NCBI GenBank assembly: GCA_017654935.2
Contig: CM065704.1
Location: forward strand, 20,743,308-20,807,307
Length of the DNA stretch: 64,000 nt
Origin: Phymorhynchus buccinoides
Lineage: Eukaryota; Mollusca; Gastropoda; Neogastropoda; Raphitomidae
Direction of reading: 5' to 3'
The notes under the pieces are model-generated. The model saw only the letters and a program-made list of their open reading frames with translations. It ran no database searches and was not told the DNA's origin. Shown piece after piece: positions 11,144 through 24,588 of this stretch (the stretch's first letter is position 1; each line of letters starts with the position of its first letter). The position numbers and the translations under genes were made by a program.

Positions 11144-11765
11144 CTACATAGGACAGACAAACAAAAAGTGAATTTCGTCTTCAGTTGATTCTAAACAAAC
11201 TGGACATGCTGTGTTCAAAGCTGTTGGTGTAAAACGATACCTGTGCACATTTATCGGAGACACGCCCATTCTGAATTGAGCTAAGGCATTACGGAAACCG
11301 TCTACAAACAAAACACTTACATACTTTTCTCTTTCAAATGTATCTTTCATTTTACTATACAAAGATAAGCGTGGACTAGTGTCTAAGTGATTCCGCCATG
11401 AATGACAAAAGCTACAAAAAAGCCTTTCTTTGAATTCTTTCATAAAAATTGCCTCGTTTCCGCAACCGTGGATGTTGAAAACCATTGTCACAAAGTAAGG
11501 CCTTAATTCGAGATACCCATGTTTGATGACCTTTATCATGCATGTTTAGTAGCATTTTATAAGCTTTTTTAGAAAAGCGTGAATCAGGTTGCTTTAAAAG
11601 CCTAAACCAATACTTCATACAACGGGTTGCAGCAGTAATCCTAAGGGGAAAGCGACCTAGTTCTCCGTACACAACATCGTTAGCGGTTTTGTTTTTACAT
11701 GAAGAAATCTGTTGCATGCATACAGGTGCACTTGGTCGATTCGAGTGTAAGGTTTGTACCCCCAA
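11144..11765 (-). pseudogene. LINE C-terminal domain
   Basis: Two overlapping frames (11765-11412 and 11539-11144) carry the post-RT region, ending 'CPVCLESTEDEIHFLFVCPM'. A frameshift near 11450 separates them. The homologous fragment at 9815-10276 supports the assignment. Confidence 0.8.
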
Positions 11766-12726
11766 ATTTCAGTGCCATAGAGAAGCAAAGGTACCACTTG
11801 TGCATCAAAAAGTTTAAAGAAACAATAAGGAGAGTTACACTTAATTCTTGTTAATGTACTTAAGATATCATTTGTAGACTTTTTACCTTTAAGCTTGATC
11901 TCATCCATGGCACAAGTGAAGCTATGTCTAGTCAAAAAAATAACACCTAAGTATTTATATGAATTAAGAACCTCTATCTCATCATTTAGAAACCACTTTT
12001 CATCTGAGCGAAGAAAACCACCCTTTCGAAACGATGATTTTAGACTTCTCAAGGCTTACTGTCAACCTCAGTCTCTCATACTCTCTCTGGAGAGTGTCCA
12101 ACTGATGCTGGAGTCCAAATACCGTGGAAGCCAAGAGAGTGAGGTCGTCGGCAAACAATAACAAAAACAGTTCAATTTCATCTGCTGTTAGATTAACACC
12201 ATGCTTACCGTGTAATATCATTTCATTAGCCAGTTTGTTAATTAACAAAGAAAACAGTATATAGGACTAAGTATGCAGCCTTGCTTCAGGCCTTGAAGAC
12301 ATTCAAAGAAACTTGAGTATCGGTCATTATTAGGGCACAATACACATGCCTTGACAGATAAATATATTGACTTAATCATTTTTAACATTCTACCCTGCAT
12401 ACCTACTCGAAGAAGTACTGACCATAAGATGTTGCGATTTACAGTGTCGTATGCTTTTCTGAAATCAATAAACGCCACATAGAGTTTCATGTTTTTCTGA
12501 AGATATTATCAATGAGAGCATAGGTGAATATGTGGTCTATGGTTGAGCGACCTTTCCTGAATCCTGCATGGGTTTCACTGTTAACCCCATTTTGCTCTGC
12601 CCACAAAGTCAGTCTAGAATTAATAATATGTGTGAACACTTTACTTACAATACTTAGCAGCGAAATGCCCCTGTAATTGTCAGGGCAATTGACATCGCCC
12701 TTCTTATGCAGTGGAAATAATACCAT
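11657..12726 (-). pseudogene. LINE reverse transcriptase domain, frameshifted
   Basis: Three overlapping frames carry the RT blocks in order. They are 'FPLHKKGDVNCPDNYRGISL' and 'HAGFRKGRSTIDHIF' (12726-12487), 'AFIDFRKAYDTVNR' with 'GLKQGCILSP' (12490-12242), and 'LLFADDLTLLA' (12248-12000, the catalytic A-D-D box). 'YKYLGVIF' follows (12052-11657). The joins need frame changes near 12487 and 12245. Confidence 0.9.
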
Positions 12727-13579
12727 TTATCTCCACTTTTCAGGAAAATAACCGTTTTGAAATATGGCATTAAAAAGTTTCTTTAGATATGGTAGAATTA
12801 TTAACTCAGCACTTTTTAACATAATCTCCAAACAGACAATCTAAGCCTGCTGCCTTCCTGTTTCTCAAAATGCTTAATTGCTTTTCTTATTTCTTCCTCG
12901 CTAATTTCACCATCAAGAATGGGATCAAGTACCATCTCTTCTGAATCTTCCTTTGATTCAGTTTCATTAGCAACACATCCATTAATAAACAAAGACTCCA
13001 AATGGTGTATCCACTCATCTTCTGTAATGTTATTGTCTACCCCATTTCTTCTTTTGTGTTTTCTTATCTGAGACCAACACTGGTTAGGTGATCTTGTCGA
13101 ACTTAAAAGGCTACTCAAATCTGCGCTTTCTTGCGCATGTTCTTTCATGTCTAGCAAATCGTTATATTCTTTTTTCTTATTACTAAATGCTTTGTAATCA
13201 TCTTTATCTTCTGACCGTCTAGCTTTACAGAGGAGTTTTTAACTTCTCTTTTCTTAGAAAGGCATTCTTTATCAAACCATTTTGATTTGTGTTTTCTTTG
13301 TACACTAACAACAATTTTCTTTTTCATAGATTTGGCTGCCTCAACCACAGACTGAGTAAAACGGCTATTGATTCATCCAAGTCTATGTCAATCAGCGACA
13401 TAGCTGATGCGAGTTGGGTCAGAAAGAGCTCAGACATAATTACACTTGTGAACGAAGGAACGTGCTCCTCGATCAGACCAAATTATTTGTTCAGTGATTG
13501 CAGCAGAAGGCTGTGTAAAGGGATTATTAGCATTGCAGTACAGTTCTACTGCCATATGATCTGATTCAGTCCTCTCTAT

Positions 13580-13757
13580 TATAACCATTTACTTGAAACT
13601 GCTGCATAAATCAAAACTAGACAAGAAATAGTCAATAACACTTTGACCTTGTTCTGATGAATATGTGAAATTGCCAGATGCTTTCAGATCTGAACAACCA
13701 TTCAATATTTTCAAATTGAAACAAGCACACAAATCTAATAACTTTCTACCAAAAGCA
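13580..13757 (-). pseudogene. LINE endonuclease, C-terminal half
   Basis: Read on the minus strand from the hAT target site, this gives 'GRKLLDLCACFNLKILNG', then 'FTYSS' and 'GQSVIDYF', the usual end of an APE endonuclease. Placing it after the half at 15709-16030 with one copy of the target duplication keeps the frame open across the junction. A TAA follows shortly after. Confidence 0.8.
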
Positions 13758-13765
13758 GTTATAAC

Positions 13766-15708
<1,943 letters not shown>

Positions 15709-16310
15709 TTTATAACAACATCTGATGATACCCTATTATCTGAAAAAATATATCAGAATTATCAAATACATCAAAACATGCACCTTCTACCAATTGCTGG
15801 TTGTTGCTTTGCATTGCACCTATTCTTCCATTGAAATATCCATTGCACAACAGGAGTAAAGCCTCATCCGCAGCCAGGAGATCTGCGATAACTCTTTCTA
15901 TTTCTAAGGTGTGACAGTTCGACTCTGCCATATCACCAAAGGGACTACCGTAGGGTGGAACATATCCCGATACATACAGTACATCCGATACAGTACCCAA
16001 CAGCTGCTTAGATAATCTTAACACAACCACAAAATCACAACCACACTGAATTTCTTTTACATATGTATTTAGCTAAATTAATTTTGATCATCACTAAAAC
16101 CCCTCCTGACCTGCAGCCATGATTTGATATTTTTAATGCTGGGGGCACATATTTATCAAAATTTGGAAAAATATATGACAAGTCAACATTTTTATTAATA
16201 AAAGTTTCTGTTAAGGCAACAAAGTTAAATCCATTTATGTAATTGACCCAATCGCTGTCTTTGACTTTCTTTTCCAAACCAGCTACATTGAAAAGCAGGA
16301 AAGAGAGTTG
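15709..16310 (-). pseudogene. LINE endonuclease, N-terminal half
   Basis: Two frames (16277-16035 and 16030-15710) carry 'GFNFVALTETF', 'GVLVMIK', 'SGYVPPYGSPFGD' and 'LLLLCNGYFNGRIG'. In the last motif the usual GDFNARIG has become NGYFNGRIG, so the catalytic Asp is lost. A frameshift lies at about 16032. Confidence 0.85.
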
Positions 16311-16357
16311 CTGGGGCCGGCCATATCCCTAGGTTTCAGCATCACCGAAAGGATCTT

Positions 16358-16794
16358 TCACCCTCCCTCTTCTTCATTGTTCCCCTTTGTACCCTCTGGA
16401 CATACAATTTGTGGGTCTGGATTCACTGTGTCATTGTCCTGGCCTTGCAGAGCATGGGGGTTCAGCAGCGGCATGGAGTCAAGCGTTCGCTGGGATTGAG
16501 GAGTGCCTCGACCACGTCCCTTTCCAGAACATCTCACCTGCTCCCTTGAAGGACTTGGTGGTTTGTTTTCCTGTACAGTTTTTGTTGTTTGAGTCAGTTT
16601 GACACTGGATGGCTTTGCTCGTGCTCGCAGATTGTAGGCACTGCCTTCCATCTGTTGAGAGTTACCTCTTTCATCCTGCATCTCTTGCTGCACCACGTGG
16701 GTTTCTTCTCCTGTATTGCCCACATGATTAGATGAAGCCTGTTGGTCCAGCTCCCTGTCAACCTGACTTGCTGACAGATGTGTGGACCTTTCAC
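16358..16794 (-). pseudogene. LINE N-terminal region, low complexity
   Basis: A polar, basic, Gln/Ser/Gly-rich frame lies immediately upstream of the endonuclease on the same strand. It includes 'AYNLRARAKPSSVK' and 'CSGKGRGRGTPQSQ'. I see no zinc knuckle or RRM. The assignment rests on position alone. Confidence 0.5.
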
Positions 16795-16800
16795 TAATGG

Positions 16801-17067
16801 TTATTCTTTGTGAGGCTTGAGTTCTGACTGGTACATGGTGGCACCTCTGCTGTTTTAGTGTTTCCCTGGGTTGGGCCTTCTCATACAGTTATTTGGGCTG
16901 GTAGGTTAGAGAACCTGGGAGATGGGGGAGTAGCATCGTGTTGCTTGGGAAAATAAACTAATCCAGGATTTCCTTCTTCACCCCTTCTGTCTCTCCTCCA
17001 TTGTCGACGGTGCGGAGGGTAAAGGTCAAGATGTGCCACCCCCCCCCCCTACCTACATAGTGGGGGG
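16801..17067. other. Non-coding DNA next to the LINE
   Basis: I see no gene. It may be the 5' untranslated end of the LINE. It ends in a C-run at about 17039-17049. Confidence 0.4.
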
Positions 17068-17106
17068 TAGGGTTAGGTTTAGGGCTAGGGTTAGGGTTAG
17101 GGTTAG
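17068..17106. repeat. Interstitial telomere-like (TTAGGG)n tract
   Basis: About 6.5 units of TAGGGT are present with two variants (TAGGTT, TAGGGC). This is the animal telomere sequence, but it is far too short for a telomere and is embedded in ordinary repeats. Confidence 0.85.
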
Positions 17107-17200
17107 TATTCCAAAAAGGTTATTAGCTGAATATGTTCCTAAAATACAGCTTTATGTATGGTAAGAAAGGCAAAAACGGAAAAATAGAATTAACCGAGAA

Positions 17201-17295
17201 ATGCAGGGGGGGGGGGGGGGGGGGGGGCACATCTTTACCTTTGCCGTTCCACTGGAAGAAGGTTCCTCCTTCTTTGTTGCATATTTTCAGAGAAG

Positions 17296-17361
<66 letters not shown>
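17201..17361. repeat. Poly-G and (GA)n tracts
   Basis: A run of about 27 G (17201-17227) is followed 70 bp later by a GA tract at 17297-17361. Confidence 0.95.
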
Positions 17362-17364
<3 letters not shown>

Positions 17365-18284
17365 AATGTACCGGTATATGAATGCTTGAATTGCATGTGT
17401 GCACACGATACACGCGCCGCTGTGTTTGTTGGCACTTCCTAAGCCCGGTAGAATAATAGGCTAAATAATTATTTTTGGTCAATATATATATAAACCTTTG
17501 AAGAAAAAAAGCACACTTGCATGTAACTGAAACAGTGCTGGCAACAGACCCATATGTTCAATTATTTTGTTTCTTTAAGTAGGGTATATAAAAAGCAATG
17601 TTTCAACTGATTGGTAACGCTTGTTTTAATTAAAGACGTAAATAAAACACGCGTTAAAACAATACGATTTTTCACAAATGCTATAAATAGAACGTTGTTC
17701 TTTTGAGAACAGGCGTTTTCTATACCTTCATCACATTACGCATGCTCAGTTACGTCTAGTTCTAAGTGGAAAAAAAGAAAAAAACAAGAAAAAAACCCAT
17801 AAACAAATAAGTAAAGAGATTTTTAGTTCTTTATCAGTGTGTCTGCAAGTGGCAAACTTTATTTTTTCTTAAGCTCCACAGTACAGCGTAAAGTACCATA
17901 ATGAAATTTGGCACCTGACTACAACGTAACGCTACATACCAGAAGGCTGGGGTGCGAAGATGCCCCTCATGAGCACACACCAGATGACTGACAGCCAAAC
18001 AGCAGAGTGTACGGCACGACAGGAGCCGTAGCCGTGTCTTTCGTCCATCATAGCAGAGAGTAGGTCTACCCAATGGAAGGCGCCAAAAAGCGTTGGTAGC
18101 AAATCAGTATCTGTTAGCCTACTGGCAGCAAGTAAGTTATTATTATATGTTAGGCTTTGTATTGTGTCATTGTTCGGTGTCTTCGTCGCTACAAGGAATA
18201 ATGCTCAGGTCAGGTCAGGTAAGACGACTAGGCCTCGCGGCCTCTCAAGCGGCTTGTCGGCTCAGATGAGATGACACTTCATCA
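17362..18284. other. Non-coding stretch, no gene seen
   Basis: The only open frames are short and lack splice support or recognisable motifs. AT-rich segments alternate with moderately GC-rich ones. Positions 18200-18284 hold a short CAGGTCAGGT-type duplication and may be the degraded front half of the SINE that follows. Confidence 0.4.
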
Positions 18285-18430
18285 GTCACACAAAAATCGC
18301 ATGCACAAAAACAAAAACAAACATTGGGTGGCGCGCCTCTGGCTGCGACGCGCTCTCCAGGTGGGAGCGACCCGAATTTCACAGACTGTGACGCCTCTGT
18401 GACTATAATGTACCTAACCTAACCTAACAA
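18285..18430 (+). mobile_element. SINE fragment (same family as 5612-5992)
   Basis: It shares the body blocks AAATCGCATGCA, GGTGGCGCGCCTCTGGCTGC, CTCCAGGTGGGAGC and CGCCTCTGTGACTATAA with the SINE at 5612. It ends in a CCTAA repeat tail (TACCTAACCTAACCTAAC). The tRNA-like head is missing or unrecognisable. Confidence 0.8.
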
Positions 18431-19104
18431 AATAATCATAAGATGTGTGACGAAGAAGCTATATTATGTGAAACGTTCTAAACTGGTATAACTGCCGACA
18501 CCCATCCCCACCCAAAAAAAAGATCAAAAAAAAAAGAAATAAGGCGGAATCAAAACACTGATTTTTTTTTCTTGCAAAAACTCCAGTGAAATTTTATTTG
18601 ACCATATCAATTTGATAAGCTTCGCTATTAAAAAACAGAAGTTATAGATCTATGTGAAATTAAGAATATTATTATTATTCACTTTTGGATGTAAAAAGAA
18701 GGCTATAGACGATTAATATGTTTTGTGAGGCAAATCTTTTAGCACTTACTTTTGAACCTGCCTTTGCCCCCAATAAGCCCAACATACATACAAAACGCCC
18801 CCCCCCCAAATAAAAATCCACCCCCCACTCCTCCCTCTCAGTGACATTCGATGCGCCCCATTTTCGGGGTCTTAAACTGATGTTTGAACGACGGCGGAGA
18901 GTCGCCACGGGTCGACCTGGTATTGCAGTACCTCCAGGATCGGCACACATATTATGAAGACTACCGCACCAGAAGAACTTGTCCCTAAGGGCAAAAGCCA
19001 CGAGGGCGTGACAAAAAAAGTCTCTACTTCTCACTTCTCAGTGACACAGATTACTAGTAGTGATACTAACTACACGACGCACGCCCAGCAAGAAAGAATT
19101 CCAA

Positions 19105-19209
<105 letters not shown>

Positions 19210-19627
19210 GCCGGGTGTTAATCACCAATCAATTTAGAAGGGGGAGGGGTGGGGCCGTTAACTTCAGTTCTTTGAATTCTTTGCTTTCCCGACCGGGTTG
19301 GCATCAACATCAGAATAATTATATCGACTTTTGGCTCATTTCTATAGGCTTACTAGACAAATCGGCACCATTATTACTGATAGGCTTTTTAGGCCGGATA
19401 TTGCTTATTGAACGTATTGTGTTGGTCAAGGAAATGTTTAACTGTGATATGTCCACCTAGGGGGTCTATTCTATTCATCAAACAGCTTTGTTCCAAACAA
19501 ATAGTTTAGTTCCTGGCGCAATTACTGAACTGAAATCAACGATGTTTATTTTTATTTTTTTCTTCCTTTCAATTTGTCTTCTTTTCTTATGTTCTCACTC
19601 CATATGCCTATGGACCGTTGTGCATCA

Positions 19628-19629
19628 GT

Positions 19630-19672
<43 letters not shown>

Positions 19673-19676
19673 GCGC

Positions 19677-19718
<42 letters not shown>

Positions 19719-19882
19719 GTGCGTGCGTGCGTGCGTGCGTGTGCGTGCGCGCGCGCGCGCGCGTGTGTGTGTGTGTGCGTGTGCGTGCGTGTGCGTGCGT
19801 GTGCGTGTGCGTGCGTGTGTGCGTGCGCGCGCGCGCACGAGTGTGTGTGTGTGCGTGTTTGTGTGTGCGTGTGTGTGTGTGT
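19628..19882. repeat. Long (GT)n tract with CG interruptions
   Basis: GT repeats are broken by GCGT and GCGC steps over 255 bp. Alternating purine-pyrimidine DNA of this kind can adopt Z-form; that is an inference. The Cys/Val and His/Thr frames are artefacts. Confidence 0.95.
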
Positions 19883-20129
19883 GAATGAACATTGAACATT
19901 GGTTTATTGCCATGAAACCCAAACAAAGGCTTATAAGGCACAATACACAACAAACAAACAACTACACGACAAGTGTAAAGTGACGTTATTTGATTCACAA
20001 GAGACAAAACAAAACTACTGGATATTTGGGCGAGTGCGCCTTTATCAACATAGACAAACAAGAAAACAGCAAACAGCAAATATAGCAAAATAAGCAAAAA
20101 CACAACAAGATCAAAATTAAAAAAACAAC

Positions 20130-20177
20130 ACTTCCCCTCTACAGTCCAATTTACGCATTGGACTGTAGAGGGGAAGT
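20130..20177. repeat. Perfect 21-bp inverted repeat (hairpin)
   Basis: ACTTCCCCTCTACAGTCCAAT (20130-20150) is followed, after a 6-base loop, by its exact reverse complement (20157-20177). It lies 40 bp from the insertion site of the LTR element. It could be the tip of a degraded palindromic element. No host function is evident. Confidence 0.9.
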
Positions 20178-20217
20178 ATTGTGTGTCACGTTTTTTATGT
20201 GTGTGTGTGTGTGTGTG

Positions 20218-21895
20218 TGTGACGAGGTAATGGGTTAAAAGGCTAAGTCCCTAGGGAAGACTTTAGAAAATTTGCCTTTAGCCCACTTCTCTAGGGTATG
20301 GGAGATGAGCAACTTTCCCGGCCCCTTTTCATCTAATAAATTTATATTTTGTGCCCGGGTTCTGGCTCGTATGGTTGTAAGAAATACAAGTGGTTGAATT
20401 GCTCTAAATGGCAGACAGAGAGAAGTAGGGTTTTACATGAAATTACAAGACTCCCACTCTCATCAGTCTGACCAAAGGGTTCAGGATTATTTGACACTTG
20501 TATTTTATTTACTCCCAAAATCTGCATGAGATTATGCAACAATAATAATAAAGCAGCTCAATGGCGCCAAAACAAAATATGGATAAAAAAACAATGGAAT
20601 CCGAAAGGATTTACAAGACTTTTGTCTTTCTATAAGGTTCGCCCCATGCCGGAAGGGTTACTAATTATCTTCAGTGTCCGTAGGAAAGTTCAAATGATTG
20701 GCGCAGTCCGGGGGACTTAGCTGTTGTCAGGTTCCTCCGTAGTGATCGGCGAATGCTGGTGTGGCTGGGCTTGCTCGTCAGATGAGAGTAGCTCCCAGTC
20801 GTTCCGGTTACGGCTTCGCGGGATGGCACGGTTCAAGCGTGGTCTCCTCGCGGATTCTGGGTGCGGGTCGTCTTGGCGGCGGTCCCGTCTTGGTGCTTGG
20901 TGGAGTCCGGGATGATCGTCCGGCCCACGATGCCCTGCTGATAATCACAGGAGAAGGTGGATGTAGATCTCTATGGCTTAGAGACAAGGGGCTTCAGTCG
21001 GCAGGGCATTAGTGAATCCCAACCGGCTAGAAGGCTTCCCTTGTACAATAGCACTAGTTAATAAATAAACTGAATTTCAGTTAACAAACTGAGATCAGTA
21101 AAACATAAAAGGTGATCAATCCAACATCACTCTCCATCCAACACCTGGAAAGGAATGGTATCATAAAGTGCAAGATTGCGGCCCATAGGTTTCCTACTAA
21201 AAATAGACAAAAGGGTTAGTAGGCATAAACTCCGGTTCTGGTACCAAAAGTGTTCAAGTCAAAAACACACACACACACAAATAATCAGTGTGCATAAATA
21301 GAACAGAATGTTTACCACTTCTTTTCTATAACATATCTATCTACTCCTTATTCATCATTGAACATAGGATCTAGATCAAAACTAGGGTCAAACAAACAAC
21401 CAGTCTCAATCACCAGTCATCAATAAGACTTACTAGGTGGGCTATTCTGGCTGGGAGAGGTGTTGCTCTAGTCAGTTTCAGCGTCTTGTGTGAAAAACTT
21501 TTTCTCACTACGCCAATTATAGCCTTCACTTTCAAACAATGAAAGCCTGCTATTGGTTTATAGCAGTCCACACGTCACAAGATGATGTTCAGAGTGTACA
21601 GAACAATCACGCGCCGATTACAGCATTATCACATGCCGGACATTCCTAACCTTGTGATTGGAAAGGCAAAACCGTCTTCAAAGGGAGATAACCGTGGTTG
21701 TCACTTTCTTGTGATGGGTAGATAGATCTTGCTTCAAAGAGATAATTGCCTTATTCGGCGTTCTTTAGATGGTGGGTGGCAATTAACGTGGCGGCCGGAC
21801 AGAGAAATGAAAAGGAGAGAGGGTGGGGGGTGGGGAGGGGAGAAGGTGTAGATAAGAAATAAAGAAAGCGGGTCGCGCGGGACACTTACGTCACA
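20218..21895 (-). repeat. 3' LTR of the minus-strand element
   Basis: This 1678-bp copy differs from the other LTR by an extra T at about 20349 and an A for C at about 21064. Reading frames within it occur identically in both LTRs and are not genes. A G-rich purine run (GGGGGG at 21901-21906 on the minus strand) lies just outside its 5' edge and could be a weak polypurine tract. Confidence 0.93.
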
Positions 21896-21979
21896 GAGGC
21901 CCCCCGAAGAAAAGATTCTGGTACCGGAATCTTCCTGTGGAACGCCGACTCCACTTTCGACTTGGGCGACAGGGACAAA

Positions 21980-24316
21980 TTAGTGGGGAGACTGGGTCGG
22001 CTGGAATGGTGGAACATCTGGTCGCAACACAGAGTTCAAAGGAGCAGGTGGGTTAGAGATCAGTGGAATGGATTCCGACTGAGGTTGGTGCGGCAATCCT
22101 GTGTTGAGTTGTCCCAAGGTTGATTGCAGAATAGCAAACACCTCTTGCCTGAGTTTCCCCTTTAGCCTGGATTCATCATTGCTGATGATGTGGTTTGGTA
22201 GGCCGATTCGGGCGAAAATGGCTTTGAGTGCCGCGGCTATCTGGCTAGCATCAAGTGAGGAGATTGGGGCGGCATCGCACTGCATGGTACATATGTCGAC
22301 CACGGTGACTATATACCGGAATTTCTTCTTCCGTTGAGGTAGAGGCCCGACCAAGTCGACTGCCACTCGCTGAAAGGGAGGGGTAGGTGACGGCTGTATG
22401 TGCGGCGGCCTGTCCTGATAGTAACGTCGGTGGTTTGCGGGTACAGTGCTGCCTTTCACCTGAGGTACCTGTGGCGAGTGGTCTTGGGTCATTAGGCGGA
22501 CATTCCTTGGGAAGGATTTTCCAAGTTGTGGCGGACTTGGGGACTTGGGACAATCTGGATTTGCTCGCGCGGCAATTTGGTTTGCCGCGTTGAGAGGTTT
22601 CTTCCCTGCTGAGGGAGATTTGCTCTTTGGGAAGGAGGGAGGGAGTTGGTTTGTGGATTGGGGAGAAGGGAATGCTGCTGAAACTATGGCAGGTTGAGAG
22701 GGGTGCCCTAAAAACACATACTGTGATCCCAGTATGAGGTCATAGACAGGACTGTCCATGAGCACTGCCTTGATGGGTCCCTTAACAAATCTGGTGTCGA
22801 CATTGATTATGGCGACTGGCAAAGTGGATGGGGGGATTGCAGCATCAGGGCCTTGCAGAGAGATGAAGTCTCCCGTGTATGCTGACGCGGGGACTAGGGA
22901 TCCGCAGACGATTGCGTCGCATGACAGTCCAGTGTCATAGAGACACTGAACAGGGATGTTGTTGACAGTCGCCTGTCCAACGACTGACGGTGTGCCTGGA
23001 CACTGTACTGGGGAGGGGTTTGTGCAATTCTGCGAAGTCGAGACGACTTGCATAGTTGCAACATTTTGCCGCTTGTAAGCAAGTTTCCTGCAGTCATCCC
23101 GATTGTGGGTGTTCGACTTGCAGTATGAGCAGAATAAGGGTTGTCCCAGTGGTTGTCGTTCATGGGTAGAACTGTTTGACCCACTGTTGGAGTTGGGGTT
23201 ACCCCTGCTCTGCTGTGAACCAGTGGACCCAAAACCTTGTTGTAGTTTTGGCCTTTTAGGGGCGCTAGGTTCATCATGGGCTAGAGTGTACCGGTCACTT
23301 AGCTGGATGAGGTCAGCCAGAGTTGTGGCACCTTGTTCGGCAGTAAAGGTGCGTAACTCTGGGGACATGGTTTCGCGCAGTTGCTCGCCAACCATCAGTT
23401 CCCGGAGATCCTCATAGGACTCTGATTTTGCGGAAAGGGACACCCATTTTGTCAGATAGTTCCCCAGTCTATCTGAAAATTGGGCATATGACTCTCCCCT
23501 ACCTTTTCTGGTTGACCGGAACTTTTTCCGGTAGGCGTCCGCTGTCAACTGGTATCTGTTGAGCAGGGCTTCTTTCAAAGCTGGGTAGTCAGTAATTTGG
23601 CTTGACGGAAGTTTACTGTACACCTCATAAGCCACACCCCTGAGACTTTGGGCAAGCTTGAGGTTGAATTTTTCCGGAGCAAGCTCAAATTCCTGGGCCA
23701 GTCTTTCAAATCTATCGAGGAATGCATCGATAGACTCTGTTGCCTCATTGAATGCCTCCAATGTGAAGGTCATGGCTGAGGTATGAATGGGAGGGTGAAA
23801 ATTTTGAGGCGCAGCAGTCTCAGAGTCTGCTGAGTTTTCAAGCTGCTTCATAGCTAGCTCATGGTCTCGCGCTTTTTCCCGCTCAGCGGCCTCAAGTTCA
23901 AGTTCTTTATTTTTGGCATCCTGCACTAGTTGCCTCTGCCTTAACTCATGAGTACGGATTTGCTCTTGCTCGGCAGCATCATGAGCTCTCTGCTTATCTT
24001 TCTCAACTTCCTCCCGAGCTTTATCAGCCTCTTGAGCCTCATGAGCTCTCTGTTTGTCTTTCTCAGCTTCTTGAGCCTCCCGAGCTTTCTCTTGAGCCTC
24101 ATGAGCTCTCTGTTTGTCTTTCTCGGCCTCCTGAGCCTCCCGAGCTTTCTCTTGAGCCTCATGAGCTCTCTGTTTGTCTTTCTCGGCCTCCTGAGCCTCC
24201 CGAGTTTTCTCTTTGTCATATTCAGATATGACAAAATTTGCTAACTCTTGGCCTGACAATCCTAGAGACTCTCCCCATTCTTTAAGTTCCCTCCTAAGTT
24301 TAACAATCTCAGCCAT
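21980..24316 (-). CDS. gag: Gag-protease-truncated integrase polyprotein
   Basis: A single 778-codon frame starts at ATG 24316. Residues 1-35 resemble the Gag start of the element at 46.2 kb ('LGLSGQELANFV' against 'LGLVGADVQTFI'). Residues 36-165 are a highly charged coiled coil with three 20-residue repeats (AQEAEKDKQRAHEAQEKARE). Residues 185-350 are capsid-like. C396-C409 is a CX2CX4HX4C zinc knuckle. D461-T-G begins an aspartic protease ending 'YDLILGSQYV'. Residues 647-745 are the integrase core with D654 and D714, but the frame diverges right after 'LPHQPQS', before the catalytic Glu. The integrase HHCC finger, RT and RNase H are absent. The frame has no stop, so the protein may still be made. 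Confidence 0.88.
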   Translation of the reverse strand: MAEIVKLRRELKEWGESLGLSGQELANFVISEYDKEKTREAQEAEKDKQRAHEAQEKAREAQEAEKDKQRAHEAQEKAREAQEAEKDKQRAHEAQEADKAREEVEKDKQRAHDAAEQEQIRTHELRQRQLVQDAKNKELELEAAEREKARDHELAMKQLENSADSETAAPQNFHPPIHTSAMTFTLEAFNEATESIDAFLDRFERLAQEFELAPEKFNLKLAQSLRGVAYEVYSKLPSSQITDYPALKEALLNRYQLTADAYRKKFRSTRKGRGESYAQFSDRLGNYLTKWVSLSAKSESYEDLRELMVGEQLRETMSPELRTFTAEQGATTLADLIQLSDRYTLAHDEPSAPKRPKLQQGFGSTGSQQSRGNPNSNSGSNSSTHERQPLGQPLFCSYCKSNTHNRDDCRKLAYKRQNVATMQVVSTSQNCTNPSPVQCPGTPSVVGQATVNNIPVQCLYDTGLSCDAIVCGSLVPASAYTGDFISLQGPDAAIPPSTLPVAIINVDTRFVKGPIKAVLMDSPVYDLILGSQYVFLGHPSQPAIVSAAFPSPQSTNQLPPSFPKSKSPSAGKKPLNAANQIAARANPDCPKSPSPPQLGKSFPRNVRLMTQDHSPQVPQVKGSTVPANHRRYYQDRPPHIQPSPTPPFQRVAVDLVGPLPQRKKKFRYIVTVVDICTMQCDAAPISSLDASQIAAALKAIFARIGLPNHIISNDESRLKGKLRQEVFAILQSTLGQLNTGLPHQPQSESIPLISNPPAPLNSVLRPDVPPFQPTQSPH

Positions 24317-24562
24317 GGTTGTAAATACAACTATTCAAAAGAAAAACAAAGCTGCTGAGTTGAATGTATCAAACAACACTTAACTATTTCAACATAAACA
24401 GAAATAGCATGCACATCAAAATAAAGTCATAAATAGCATTCAAACAAATCAAATCAAAACACAGTGAACCAAATCACAATAACTTTCCCAGTGGACACAA
24501 GATAAGTTTTGAAAAGGAACTACAGTTTGAATTGAAATTTGTTAGACTTTATGAAAAAAAAT

Positions 24563-24582
24563 ATCCCGGACGCGAGCCCCCA
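24563..24582 (-). promoter_or_regulatory. Primer binding site, tRNA-Pro-like
   Basis: Six bases inside the 5' LTR, the minus strand reads TGGGGGCTCG-CG-TCCGGGAT. The known tRNA-Pro primer site (used by murine leukaemia virus, for example) is TGGGGGCTCGTCCGGGAT. The match is complete except for a two-base CG insertion. The priming role is inferred from position and similarity. Confidence 0.75.
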
Positions 24583-24588
24583 ATTAGA

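Noticed and set aside
17068..17106. A true telomere
   Set aside because: Only about 39 bp, with variant units and unrelated sequence on both sides.
19552..20103. 183-codon minus-strand frame rich in His and Thr
   Set aside because: Mostly a translated GT/CA microsatellite; the unique ends show no homology that I recognise.
20342..21012. Several 60-83-codon frames, repeated at 24700-25382
   Set aside because: They lie inside the LTRs of one retrotransposon, are identical in both and have no known domain.
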